Positions 57,237 to 64,000 of a stretch of DNA of 64,000 nucleotides are shown piece by piece (the stretch's first letter is position 1; every line of letters starts with the position of its first letter). The notes under the pieces were generated by a model. It had not been told where the DNA came from. It did no database searches and saw nothing but the letters and a program-made list of their open reading frames with translations. Both the position numbers and the translations under genes were made by a program. The DNA is from Amycolatopsis coloradensis. Its GTDB lineage: Bacteria; Actinomycetota; Actinomycetes; Mycobacteriales; Pseudonocardiaceae. The stretch is taken from positions 1 to 64,000 of the forward strand of contig NZ_MQUQ01000021.1 in the NCBI RefSeq assembly GCF_001953865.1, in the 5' to 3' direction.

Positions 57237-57309
57237 CTTCAAACTGTATAACGACCTATACGGCACGGCGAAGGCGCTGTTGCCGTAAAACGGCAATAGC
57301 GCAAAACCG

Positions 57310-57726
57310 CTAGGAAGCCCGCCACCCACTCCAAGAGTGAACCCACACGCTGACCACGGCATGCGGAGGAGGCTGCGCCTCGTACTGCGGATACTTCTCC
57401 CGCAGCAGCCGCATCAGTGGCGCCTGCTCCTCAGGATCGGCCAGCACCCGGGCGACCCCGTCGGCTCGCGCCCACCAGAGCCCGGCCCAGTCCTCGTCGT
57501 AACGGTCGGCCAGGAAGCTGACCGCGGGGTTCTCGGCGATGTTCTTCAGCCGCCGCAACGCCGTCGTGCTCTTCGGCTTGTGATCGATCGCGAACGCGAC
57601 CGAATCACCCTCGACGACGAACGTCACCGGCACCAGGTGGGGCACGCCGTCCGAACCCGCCGACGCCAGTCTCGCGATCCGCTCTCCCTCGAACCGGGCG
57701 CGGGCTTCCGTCGGCGTCAACCGCAT
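57310..57726 (-). CDS. PPOX-class F420-dependent oxidoreductase
   Basis: 138 residues from ATG 57726. The split-barrel flavin fold is indicated by RIARLASAGSDGVPHLVPVTF near the start (in part ASAGSDGVPHLVPV), and KPKSTTALRRLKNIAENP plus SFLADRYDEDWAGLWW are typical for the TIGR03668 subgroup. These proteins bind F420 and reduce small molecules. A longer frame exists but reads into the methyltransferase. It is 14 bases from the methyltransferase gene stop. Confidence 0.87.
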   Translation of the reverse strand: MRLTPTEARARFEGERIARLASAGSDGVPHLVPVTFVVEGDSVAFAIDHKPKSTTALRRLKNIAENPAVSFLADRYDEDWAGLWWARADGVARVLADPEEQAPLMRLLREKYPQYEAQPPPHAVVSVWVHSWSGWRAS

Positions 57727-57740
57727 GCCCGCAACGGTAC

Positions 57741-58367
57741 CTAGACCGAACGCCGGACGCGGAGCACGTTGTCCGAACGTGTTCCCCGCTGTCCTTCCGG
57801 GCCGGGGAAGTCGCGGGTGATCACTTCCTGGACGTCGACGGTCCATTCGCCGTCGGCCAGTGCCAGTGCTTCGAGTACCTCGGCGGGGGTCGGGAAGTGG
57901 ACGTGCTCGTGTGGCGGCTCGTCCATCCACGTCGGCCAGCCCGCGTGGCCCGCGACCACCAGGGTGCCGCCAGGCGCCACGGCTTCGGTGGCGCGGCGGA
58001 GTGCCTTGTCCCGTTCGCCGTCCTCGGCGACGGGGGAGTGGAAGAACTGCGCGGAGACGAGGTCGAAGCGCCCCTCCGGGAACGACTTCGCCAGGTCGTG
58101 ACGCTCCCAGACGATGCCGTCGACACCGGCTTCGGCCGCGTGGCCCGCGGCACGCTTCAGCGCGGTGTCGGAGATGTCGACGGCGGTGACGCGCCAGCCC
58201 TGCTGGGCGAGCCAGATCGCGTCGCCGCCCTCGCCGCATCCGAGGTCGAGTGCGGTCCCCGGCGCCAGCTCGGCGACTTCGCGCACGAGGAGCGGGTTCG
58301 CGTTCCCGCTCCAGACCTGGTCCTTGTCCCGATAGAAGTCTTCCCAGAACTGCTGTGTGGAATCCAT
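57741..58367 (-). CDS. Class I SAM-dependent methyltransferase
   Basis: 208 residues. FWEDFYRDKDQVWSGNANPLLV at the start and ALDLGCGEGGDAIWLAQQGW (SAM motif I) match the methyltransferase group that includes TehB- and thiol/chloride-type enzymes. VTAVDISDTALKRA carries the ribose-binding Asp. The substrate is open. Start ATG 58367. Confidence 0.88.
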   Translation of the reverse strand: MDSTQQFWEDFYRDKDQVWSGNANPLLVREVAELAPGTALDLGCGEGGDAIWLAQQGWRVTAVDISDTALKRAAGHAAEAGVDGIVWERHDLAKSFPEGRFDLVSAQFFHSPVAEDGERDKALRRATEAVAPGGTLVVAGHAGWPTWMDEPPHEHVHFPTPAEVLEALALADGEWTVDVQEVITRDFPGPEGQRGTRSDNVLRVRRSV

Positions 58368-58415
58368 GACCGTAAGATGCCTTCGATGCGGCCGAATCCG
58401 CCAGTTCCGTTGCCG

Positions 58416-59303
58416 TTATGGCAAAATCAGGAGCGTGCCCGCGTCCGCGTCGAGGGTGGCCCGCGCGCCGAGGGGGATGGTCGGCGACGCCGGAACATGA
58501 CCGAAACCGAAGTCCCACACCATCGGTACCCCGAGCGGGCCCAGCCGGTCGAGCATCAGGTCACGGATCGCCTCGGGGGCACCGCAGTGGTTCCACGAGC
58601 CCAGCGCGACCCCTCGGACGCCGTCCAGCCAGCCGGAACGCAGCAGCTGGGTGAGCATCCGGTCGATCCGGTACGGACTTTCGGTGACGTCCTCCAGCAG
58701 GAGGATCGCCTCACGCGCCGAGCCCTGCTCCGGAGTGCCGAGACCGGAGGCCAGCAGAGCGAGGTTGCCGCCGATGAGGGTGCCGGTCGCGGTGCCCGGA
58801 ACCAGCGTCGACGCCGTCGGCGAGGCGATCGTCCGTATCCCGTCCGGCTCGAACAACGACAGTCGCAGGTGCTCGGCGGCCACCTCGTCGAACAGTGTGG
58901 TCATGGGCAAGGGGGAGAACAGCGTCTCCAGTCCCAAGTGGACGTTCACGGCCCGGTGCAACGCGGTCACATCGCTCGACCCGGCGAACACCTTGGGACC
59001 GGCCGCGCGCAACTCCGCCCAGTCGACCAGGTCGAGCATTCTCTGCGAGCCGTAGCCGCCGCGGGCGGTGAGGACGCAGGTCACCCCCGGATCCAGCCAG
59101 GCTTGGGTGAACTCGGCGGCCCGCGCCTCGTCGGGTGCCGACAGATAGCCCGTGGACGCCGCCCGGACACACTCGCCGACGCGGATCTCGACACCCCAGC
59201 CGTGCAGCACCGGCAGCGTCTTCTCGAGGAGGTCCGCGGGGACCGGACTCGCCGGAGCGACCAGGGCGATCGTGTCGCCCGGACGTACTTTCGGTGGCCT
59301 CAC
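58416..59303 (-). CDS. S66-family LD-carboxypeptidase / MccF-like peptidase
   Basis: 295 residues from GTG 59303 (VRPPKVRPGDTIALVAPAS), overlapping the S9 gene stop. TARGGYGSQRMLD, FAGSSDVTALH (catalytic Ser in GSSD) and LLLEDVTESPYRIDRML (catalytic Glu) and GFGHVP (His) are in the right order. Members cut L,D-bonds of recycled muropeptides or inactivate microcin C-type aminoacyl nucleotides. Coupled to the S9 peptidase. Confidence 0.88.
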   Translation of the reverse strand: MRPPKVRPGDTIALVAPASPVPADLLEKTLPVLHGWGVEIRVGECVRAASTGYLSAPDEARAAEFTQAWLDPGVTCVLTARGGYGSQRMLDLVDWAELRAAGPKVFAGSSDVTALHRAVNVHLGLETLFSPLPMTTLFDEVAAEHLRLSLFEPDGIRTIASPTASTLVPGTATGTLIGGNLALLASGLGTPEQGSAREAILLLEDVTESPYRIDRMLTQLLRSGWLDGVRGVALGSWNHCGAPEAIRDLMLDRLGPLGVPMVWDFGFGHVPASPTIPLGARATLDADAGTLLILP

Positions 59304-61240
59304 CGGCTCAGCCGGAGCTTCGGAACGCCGGGCGTCTCGAACTCGAAAACCTGGCCATAGAACGAAAGTTCCGCTTCGAGTGCCGCCACGATCGTCTCCG
59401 CTTTCCGGAAGCCGTGCTGCTCGCCCTCGAACCTCAGGTAGGCGTGGTCGATGCCGCGCCCCGCCAGCCCGGCAACGAACCGGTCCGCCTGCTCCGGAGG
59501 GCAGATCTCGTCCTCCAGGCCTTGCAGGAACAACAGCGGGCCGGCGAGGGTGCCCGCGTTGTTGATCGGCGAGCGGTCCCGGTACCGCTGCTCGGTCTCC
59601 GGCAGCTGCCCGATCAGCCCGTCGAGGTAGCGGGACTCGAAGTCGTGCGTCTCGCCGCCGTCGCCGGTCCACTGGGAAAGATCGAGGATCGGGTACATCA
59701 CGGTGCCCGCGCGGTAGGTCGTCGTGGTGGTCAGCGACGCGGCGGAGGTGTACCCGCCCGCGCTGCCGCCGCGGATCGCCAGCCGGTCACCGTCGACGGT
59801 GCCTTCGGCGGCGAGCGCTTCGGCGACGGCGACGCAGTCCGCGACGTCGACGACGCCCCACTGCTCTCGCAGCCGTTCGCGGTAGGCGCGGCCATAGCCG
59901 GTCGAGCCGCCGTAGTTCACCGTGACGACGGCGATGCCGCGGCTGGTGAAGTAGGCGATCTCGAAGTCGAGGACCGCGCTGTCCCGGCCGGTGGGCCCGC
60001 CGTGCGGGTACACGAACAGCGGCGGAAGTTCTCCGTCCGGCGCGGTGAAGTCCGCGTTCGCGGGCAGGTAGAGGAAGGCCGGGACCTGGTCGCCGTCGTC
60101 GGTCTTGAAGATCCGCTCCACGGGCGTCGACAGGTAGGCGGGCGACGGCGGTTCGGGCGTCGTCGCGAGTTCGGTCACCGTCCCGGCTTCGAGATCGACC
60201 TTCACGACAGCGCCTTCACGTTTCGGGCCTGCCGCGACGCCGACCACCTCGCCTTCGTGGATGGCGAAACCGTTGGTGGACCACGCGGTCAGGTCGGCGG
60301 CGGCCGTCACCGGGACCACTTCCCGGCTCGTTTCGTCGAGGATGGCGAGCTTGCCCGACGCGAGGACGGCGAACCGGCCGTCCCCGAGCGGCGTGAACCA
60401 GCGTGCGCCGAGTTTCCACTGTGCGCCGCCGATTTCCTGCTCCGTCGGCGCCAGATTCGTGATGCCGCCGTCGAGTCCGACGCGGTGCAGATTCCACCAG
60501 CCGTCGGGGTCGAGCAGCGCCAGCAGGCTGTCCGCCGACTCCCATGCGAACTGGCAGACGGCGACGTCCGCCGCACCCGCGAGCACGCGGTGGGGTCCGA
60601 ACGTCCCGTCCTCGCGGAGGTCCGCGACGCACAGTTCCGTGCCGTCCCACGGCATCGCGGGGTGATTCCAGCCGACCCACGCCGCTCGCGCGCCATCGGG
60701 CGACAGCCGCGGCGCGGTGAGGAAGTGGTGGCTGGCGGTCAGCACCCGTTCCGGGCCGCCGTCGAGGGGAACCGCGATGAGGTCGCGGGCGATGTCGACG
60801 CGCCTGGCGCCGGTGCTGCGTTCGCGCACCAGCCACACTTCGCCGTCGCGGCCGGGTGTGAGGTCGCTGTAGCGGACGCCGTGCCGGGTCGCCGGTTCGG
60901 GGGTCAGGGGTGTCGTTTCGCCGGTGGTCAGATCGCGGAGGTAGACGCGCTGATCGGCCCAGTGGGTGAAGACGAGGACGTCGCCGAGCACGAGCCAGGG
61001 GCGGCCGCCGTACTCGTGGACGCGGTTCCGGACGTTCCAGGGAGCGGGAAGCACGTCTTCGACAGTGCCGTCGGCGCGTGACCTCACGAGGGTGACGCGG
61101 CCGCCTTCACCGGTTCTCGCTTCGGCCCACCAGACCTCGTCTCCCACCGTGTCGAGCCATTGCGCGCTGACTCCCGATGCCGCGACGTCAGCGGCCGACA
61201 GGGGAGACGTCCAGGTGCCGTAAGGGGCGATCTCAACCAC
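59300..61240 (-). CDS. S9-family prolyl oligopeptidase-like peptidase
   Basis: 646 residues. An N-terminal seven-bladed propeller (about 1-370) precedes the alpha/beta-hydrolase domain. RGGSAGGYTSAAS contains the nucleophile Ser in GGSAGG, QGLEDEICPPEQ the Asp, and FEGEQHGFR the His. It trims short peptides; the family includes dipeptidyl- and acylaminoacyl-peptidases. No signal peptide is visible, so probably cytosolic. First gene of the S9-S66 pair. Confidence 0.92.
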   Translation of the reverse strand: MVEIAPYGTWTSPLSAADVAASGVSAQWLDTVGDEVWWAEARTGEGGRVTLVRSRADGTVEDVLPAPWNVRNRVHEYGGRPWLVLGDVLVFTHWADQRVYLRDLTTGETTPLTPEPATRHGVRYSDLTPGRDGEVWLVRERSTGARRVDIARDLIAVPLDGGPERVLTASHHFLTAPRLSPDGARAAWVGWNHPAMPWDGTELCVADLREDGTFGPHRVLAGAADVAVCQFAWESADSLLALLDPDGWWNLHRVGLDGGITNLAPTEQEIGGAQWKLGARWFTPLGDGRFAVLASGKLAILDETSREVVPVTAAADLTAWSTNGFAIHEGEVVGVAAGPKREGAVVKVDLEAGTVTELATTPEPPSPAYLSTPVERIFKTDDGDQVPAFLYLPANADFTAPDGELPPLFVYPHGGPTGRDSAVLDFEIAYFTSRGIAVVTVNYGGSTGYGRAYRERLREQWGVVDVADCVAVAEALAAEGTVDGDRLAIRGGSAGGYTSAASLTTTTTYRAGTVMYPILDLSQWTGDGGETHDFESRYLDGLIGQLPETEQRYRDRSPINNAGTLAGPLLFLQGLEDEICPPEQADRFVAGLAGRGIDHAYLRFEGEQHGFRKAETIVAALEAELSFYGQVFEFETPGVPKLRLSR

Positions 61241-61373
61241 GGTTGAAGACTAGGATCGGCTCTTTGCCCGTGGTGGCCCGGGGCACACCTGGCCCCGGCG
61301 GAGTTTCGCCCTTGGCGGAACCGTGGGGCAGTGGATGCCGATCAAGGGGCGGTGGCCTAGGGTCAAAGGTGCC

Positions 61374-61949
61374 ATGTCTCGCGTAATCCACGTCTTCCGC
61401 CAGCCCGACCGGTTCGTTGCCGGGACCGTCGGTGAGCCCGGCGACCGCACGTTCTACCTCCAGGCGTCCGAGGACGTCCGCACGATCAGTGTGACGATCG
61501 AAAAACAGCAGGTCGTGGTCTTGGCCGAAAGGCTCGGCTCGCTGTTGGAAGAGGTCGCCAACCGGTTCGGCGCGGACGTACCGGACGACGCGCCCGACGA
61601 GCTGCTCGACGTCGACCCCCTGACCGTTCCGGTCGAGGAGGAGTTCCGCGTCGGCACGATGGGCCTCGGCTGGGATGCCGACAGCAGCGCCGTCGTGATC
61701 GAACTGCTCGCGATGACCGAGGGCGAGGTGGACGAAACGGTCGTTCTGGACGACACCGAGGAAGGGCCGGACGCCGTCCGTGTGTTCCTGACCCCTGGCG
61801 CGGCGCGCGCGTTCGCCGAGCGCGCCGACAGGGTGGTCAACGCCGGCCGCAAGCCGTGCCCGCTGTGTGCCGAGCCGCTCGATCCGGCGGGCCACATCTG
61901 CCCGCGGCAGAACGGGTACCGGCGCGACGTCGACGTCCTCGAGGACTGA
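61374..61949 (+). CDS. DUF3090-family protein
   Basis: 191 residues from ATG 61374, ten bases after TAGGGT (61358-61363), so the message is almost leaderless; a GTG upstream is not needed. MSRVIHVFRQPDRFVAG is the conserved start and CPLCAEPLDPAGHICPR the C-terminal zinc-ribbon-like pair. The family is found nearly always with an SCO1664-type kinase and often near mycothiol genes in actinobacteria. No activity is known. Confidence 0.88.
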   Translation: MSRVIHVFRQPDRFVAGTVGEPGDRTFYLQASEDVRTISVTIEKQQVVVLAERLGSLLEEVANRFGADVPDDAPDELLDVDPLTVPVEEEFRVGTMGLGWDADSSAVVIELLAMTEGEVDETVVLDDTEEGPDAVRVFLTPGAARAFAERADRVVNAGRKPCPLCAEPLDPAGHICPRQNGYRRDVDVLED

Positions 61950-61953
61950 TCAG

Positions 61954-62736
61954 GTGGCGGAGACTTCGCTGGAGCTGGTGACGCGCGGCAAGATCGACGT
62001 CGAAGGCAGGCTCGTCGACGCCTCCAACGTCACGCTCTTCTGCAAGATCGAACTCGACGGAGTGACCGGCGACGTCGTATACAAGCCGGTGTCGGGCGAG
62101 CGGCCGCTGTGGGACTTCCCGGACGGGACGCTCGCCGGACGCGAGGTCGCGACGGCGATGGTCGCCGAAGCGTCCGGGCTCGGCGCGATCCCGCCGACTG
62201 TGCTGCGCGACGGGCCGTTCGGTCCCGGCATGGTGCAGCTGTGGATCGAGACCACCGAAGAGGAACTGGTCGACGTCCGATCCCCGGAGAGCCTGCCGGA
62301 CGACTGGCGCGTCGTGCTGCACGCGCACGATCGTGACGGCGAGCCCGCGGTGCTCGCGCACGCGGACCGCCAGGGCATGCGGGAACTGGCCGTGCTCGAC
62401 ATCGTCGTCAACAACACCGATCGCAAGGGCGGGCATCTGCTCGCCGGCGTCGACGGCCGGATCTACGGCGTGGACCACGGGATCTGCCTGCACACCGACC
62501 CGAAGCTGCGGACGGTGCTGTGGGGCTGGATCGGCGAGCGGCTCACCGAGGCCGAGGTCGGCAAGCTGCGCGGCCTGCGTGAACGGCTGGACGGTGAGTT
62601 CGGTGAGGCGCTGAGCGAGCACCTCACCGGATTCGAGATCCGCGCGCTCGCCGAGCGCACCGACGCTCTTCTGACCGAAGGTGTCTTCCCCGCACCTGGT
62701 GACGACTGGCGCGCGATTCCGTGGCCGTTGTTCTGA
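61954..62736 (+). CDS. SCO1664-family PI-kinase-like protein
   Basis: 260 residues from GTG 61954, four bases after the DUF3090 stop. VVYKPVSGERPLWDFPDG, LAVLDIVVNNTDRKGGHLL and IYGVDHGICLH give the lysine, the catalytic loop Asp/Asn and the metal Asp of the PI3K/PI4K-like kinase fold. It is the usual partner of DUF3090. Substrate unknown. Its end overlaps the next kinase gene by 16 bases. Confidence 0.88.
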   Translation: MAETSLELVTRGKIDVEGRLVDASNVTLFCKIELDGVTGDVVYKPVSGERPLWDFPDGTLAGREVATAMVAEASGLGAIPPTVLRDGPFGPGMVQLWIETTEEELVDVRSPESLPDDWRVVLHAHDRDGEPAVLAHADRQGMRELAVLDIVVNNTDRKGGHLLAGVDGRIYGVDHGICLHTDPKLRTVLWGWIGERLTEAEVGKLRGLRERLDGEFGEALSEHLTGFEIRALAERTDALLTEGVFPAPGDDWRAIPWPLF

Positions 62737-63620
62737 TCGACGATCAGGCGCGTGCACGCCTGATCACGCGATTCGGTGACGACGTCGCGAACTGGTGCGA
62801 CGCTCTGCCCGCACTCGTGGCGCGGCTGGCGAAGCGATGGGGTCTCACCGTCATCGACGTGAAACCGGGCAACACCGGGCGCACCCTGGTCTGCGTCGGT
62901 GACGACGGTGCCAAAAAGGTCCTCAAGCTGACCCCCGAGCACGCGATCGCGGAATCCGAGGCCGCGGCGTTGCGGGCGTGGGACGGCTGCTCTCGCGTCG
63001 TCCAGGTACTCGCCACGGAACTCGCCGATGGGGCGATCCTGTTGGAAGGCATCGATCCGGGTACGCAGCTGCGGGAGTCCGGGGCGAAGGTCCCATGGGC
63101 CGAGGTCGGCGACCTGCTGACCCAGATTCATTCGGTGACCCCGCCCGCCGGCTTCTCGACGCTCGAGGACCGCGTCACCTTCATGTACGGGCTCGCGGAG
63201 CGGGGGCTGCGCGGCTCGGTGGCCGAAGCCACCCTCTCGCTGGAGACCCTCGACCGTGCCCGCCTGCGTGCGCTCGACCTCGCGACCAGCGGGGAAGGGA
63301 ACTCGATCGTGCACGGCGATCTGCATCCGGGCAACGTCCTCGACGGCGGACCAGCCAGGGGAGCGGTCGCGATCGACCCGCGCCCCAGCGTGGGCGACCC
63401 GTCCTTCGACCTTCCCGACTGGGTCACGTTGCCGATGCGTGAGGGTGGCACGCTCGAAGACGGCTTCGACGCGATCGCACCGCATTTGCCGGGCTTCGAC
63501 GCCGAGCGTGTCCGCGCGTGGTGCGTCGCGCTCTCTCCGCTGTTCGTGATGCCCCCGCTCGAACGCGGTGAGCGGACTCCGTTCGTCGAAGCGATGCTGT
63601 CTTTCTGTTGGCGAACCTGA
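62721..63620 (+). CDS. APH(6)/hydroxyurea-type phosphotransferase
   Basis: 299 residues from GTG 62721. IVHGDLHPGNVLDGG (catalytic Asp, metal Asn) and AIDPRPSVGDPSFDLPDWV (metal Asp in IDP) are typical of the streptomycin 6-kinase-like family, which includes hydroxyurea kinase. The N lobe KKVLKLTPEHA carries the ATP lysine. The family is broad, and being inside a conserved metabolic block makes a housekeeping kinase more likely than drug resistance. Translationally coupled to the SCO1664 gene. Confidence 0.85.
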   Translation: MAVVLIDDQARARLITRFGDDVANWCDALPALVARLAKRWGLTVIDVKPGNTGRTLVCVGDDGAKKVLKLTPEHAIAESEAAALRAWDGCSRVVQVLATELADGAILLEGIDPGTQLRESGAKVPWAEVGDLLTQIHSVTPPAGFSTLEDRVTFMYGLAERGLRGSVAEATLSLETLDRARLRALDLATSGEGNSIVHGDLHPGNVLDGGPARGAVAIDPRPSVGDPSFDLPDWVTLPMREGGTLEDGFDAIAPHLPGFDAERVRAWCVALSPLFVMPPLERGERTPFVEAMLSFCWRT

Positions 63621-63712
63621 GTCCGCGATCGACGTCGGCAGGGCGGTGGATGGCCGCTTGACCGGCGTGGCGGGGAGACGCTGACCCCCGGCCACCGCTA
63701 GCGTCGTCCGCC

Positions 63713-64000
63713 GTGCGCTCCCATTCGTACGACGACGTGCTGTCCGGCCCGCGTAAGCGGAAGATCCCCGAGGTGCCTGCCGAACCGGGCCTCGTGGTAG
63801 AAGACCCTGCCAGCGGGTACTGCGGCGCCGTGGTGAAGATCGAGTACGGCAACGTGGTGCTCGAGGACCGGCACGGCAAGCACCGGGTGTTCCCGCTGAA
63901 CCCCGCGGGCTTCCTGCTCGAAGGGAAACCGGTCACGCTGGTGCCCGCGAAGGCGGCCCCGAAGACCCCTGCCCGGCGAATCTCCGCGTCCGGGTCGGTG
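63713..64000 (+). CDS. DUF3097-family protein, 5' part
   Basis: 96 codons are in the window from GTG 63713; the gene runs past the end. RSHSYDDVLSGPRKRKIPEV, PAEPGLVVEDPASGYCGAVV (split here for length) and LEDRHGKHRVFPLNPAGFLLEG are the conserved start of DUF3097, an actinobacterial family of unknown function that includes a nucleotide-binding-like region later on. It is 92 bases after the kinase gene on the same strand. TAGCGT (63698-63703) could be its -10 box, giving a leaderless start. Confidence 0.8.
   Translation, partial: MRSHSYDDVLSGPRKRKIPEVPAEPGLVVEDPASGYCGAVVKIEYGNVVLEDRHGKHRVFPLNPAGFLLEGKPVTLVPAKAAPKTPARRISASGSV

Noticed and set aside
55329-57362. 677-residue minus-strand frame
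   Set aside because: Antisense to the mannosyltransferase and running through the repeat element; no recognisable domain.
62721-63620. Aminoglycoside resistance gene
   Set aside because: The fold fits APH(6), but the gene is coupled to a conserved metabolic block. Resistance is not supported by sequence alone.

Overview
The window comes from a high-GC actinomycete. The Pup-ligase/PafBC/Tat/HelY synteny, the F420-dependent oxidoreductases, the DUF3090/SCO1664/DUF3097 block, GTG starts, many leaderless-looking promoters and frequent 4-bp stop/start overlaps point to Pseudonocardiales, most likely Amycolatopsis or a close relative. That genus call is inference. No rRNA, tRNA, CRISPR array, prophage or transposase gene was seen.

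Layout. 1-2.5 kb: a secreted ricin-type lectin and an ArsR-like regulator. 2.5-17.7 kb: a PAP2/lipid-kinase fusion, then the proteasome-accessory and export block pafA ... pafB-pafC-small membrane protein-tatA-tatC-lipid kinase-helY. pafA is separated from pafBC by about 4.5 kb of accessory genes (BNR-repeat protein, ArsR regulator, F420 oxidoreductase, SDR, SRPBCC protein, HxlR regulator) and a decayed quinone oxidoreductase. 18.4-22.1 kb: a duplicated pair, DUF4333 protein + Eis-like acetyltransferase, twice. 22-31 kb: pirin, 5'-3' exonuclease, a frame-disrupted gene, FMN reductase, ArsR-MFS operon, M24 peptidase-AsnC regulator, a MazF-like toxin-antitoxin pair and an SGNH hydrolase. 31-38 kb: gene debris, M20 and M55 peptidases, a membrane protein, and an ABC-F gene preceded by a WhiB7-like promoter, an 8-residue leader ORF and an attenuator-like hairpin. 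38-46 kb: PIG-L deacetylase, GH5 endoglucanase, ECF sigma factor with SnoaL tail, a decayed DHFR-like gene, iron-sulfur protein-thiolase operon, and HxlR and TetR regulators with palindromic operators. 46-49.6 kb: a divergent membrane/cupredoxin cluster of unknown function. 50-55.4 kb: a five-domain oligopeptide-type ABC importer. 55.5-64 kb: a polyprenol-dependent mannosyltransferase, F420/PPOX protein, methyltransferase, S66 and S9 peptidases, then DUF3090, SCO1664-type kinase, APH(6)-like kinase and the start of DUF3097.

Non-coding DNA is unusually structured. Gene ends carry long perfect hairpins (15-24 bp stems) that resemble each other. Three intergenic gaps (about 31.0, 37.9 and 57.1 kb) hold a modular repeat built from 13-bp cores spaced at exactly 21 bp, in two cases arranged in convergent arms. 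The most interesting items for follow-up are this repeat family, the ABC-F leader/attenuator, and the 46-49.6 kb membrane cluster, whose large protein has a duplicated Asp/His/Gly/Asp/Pro/His motif.
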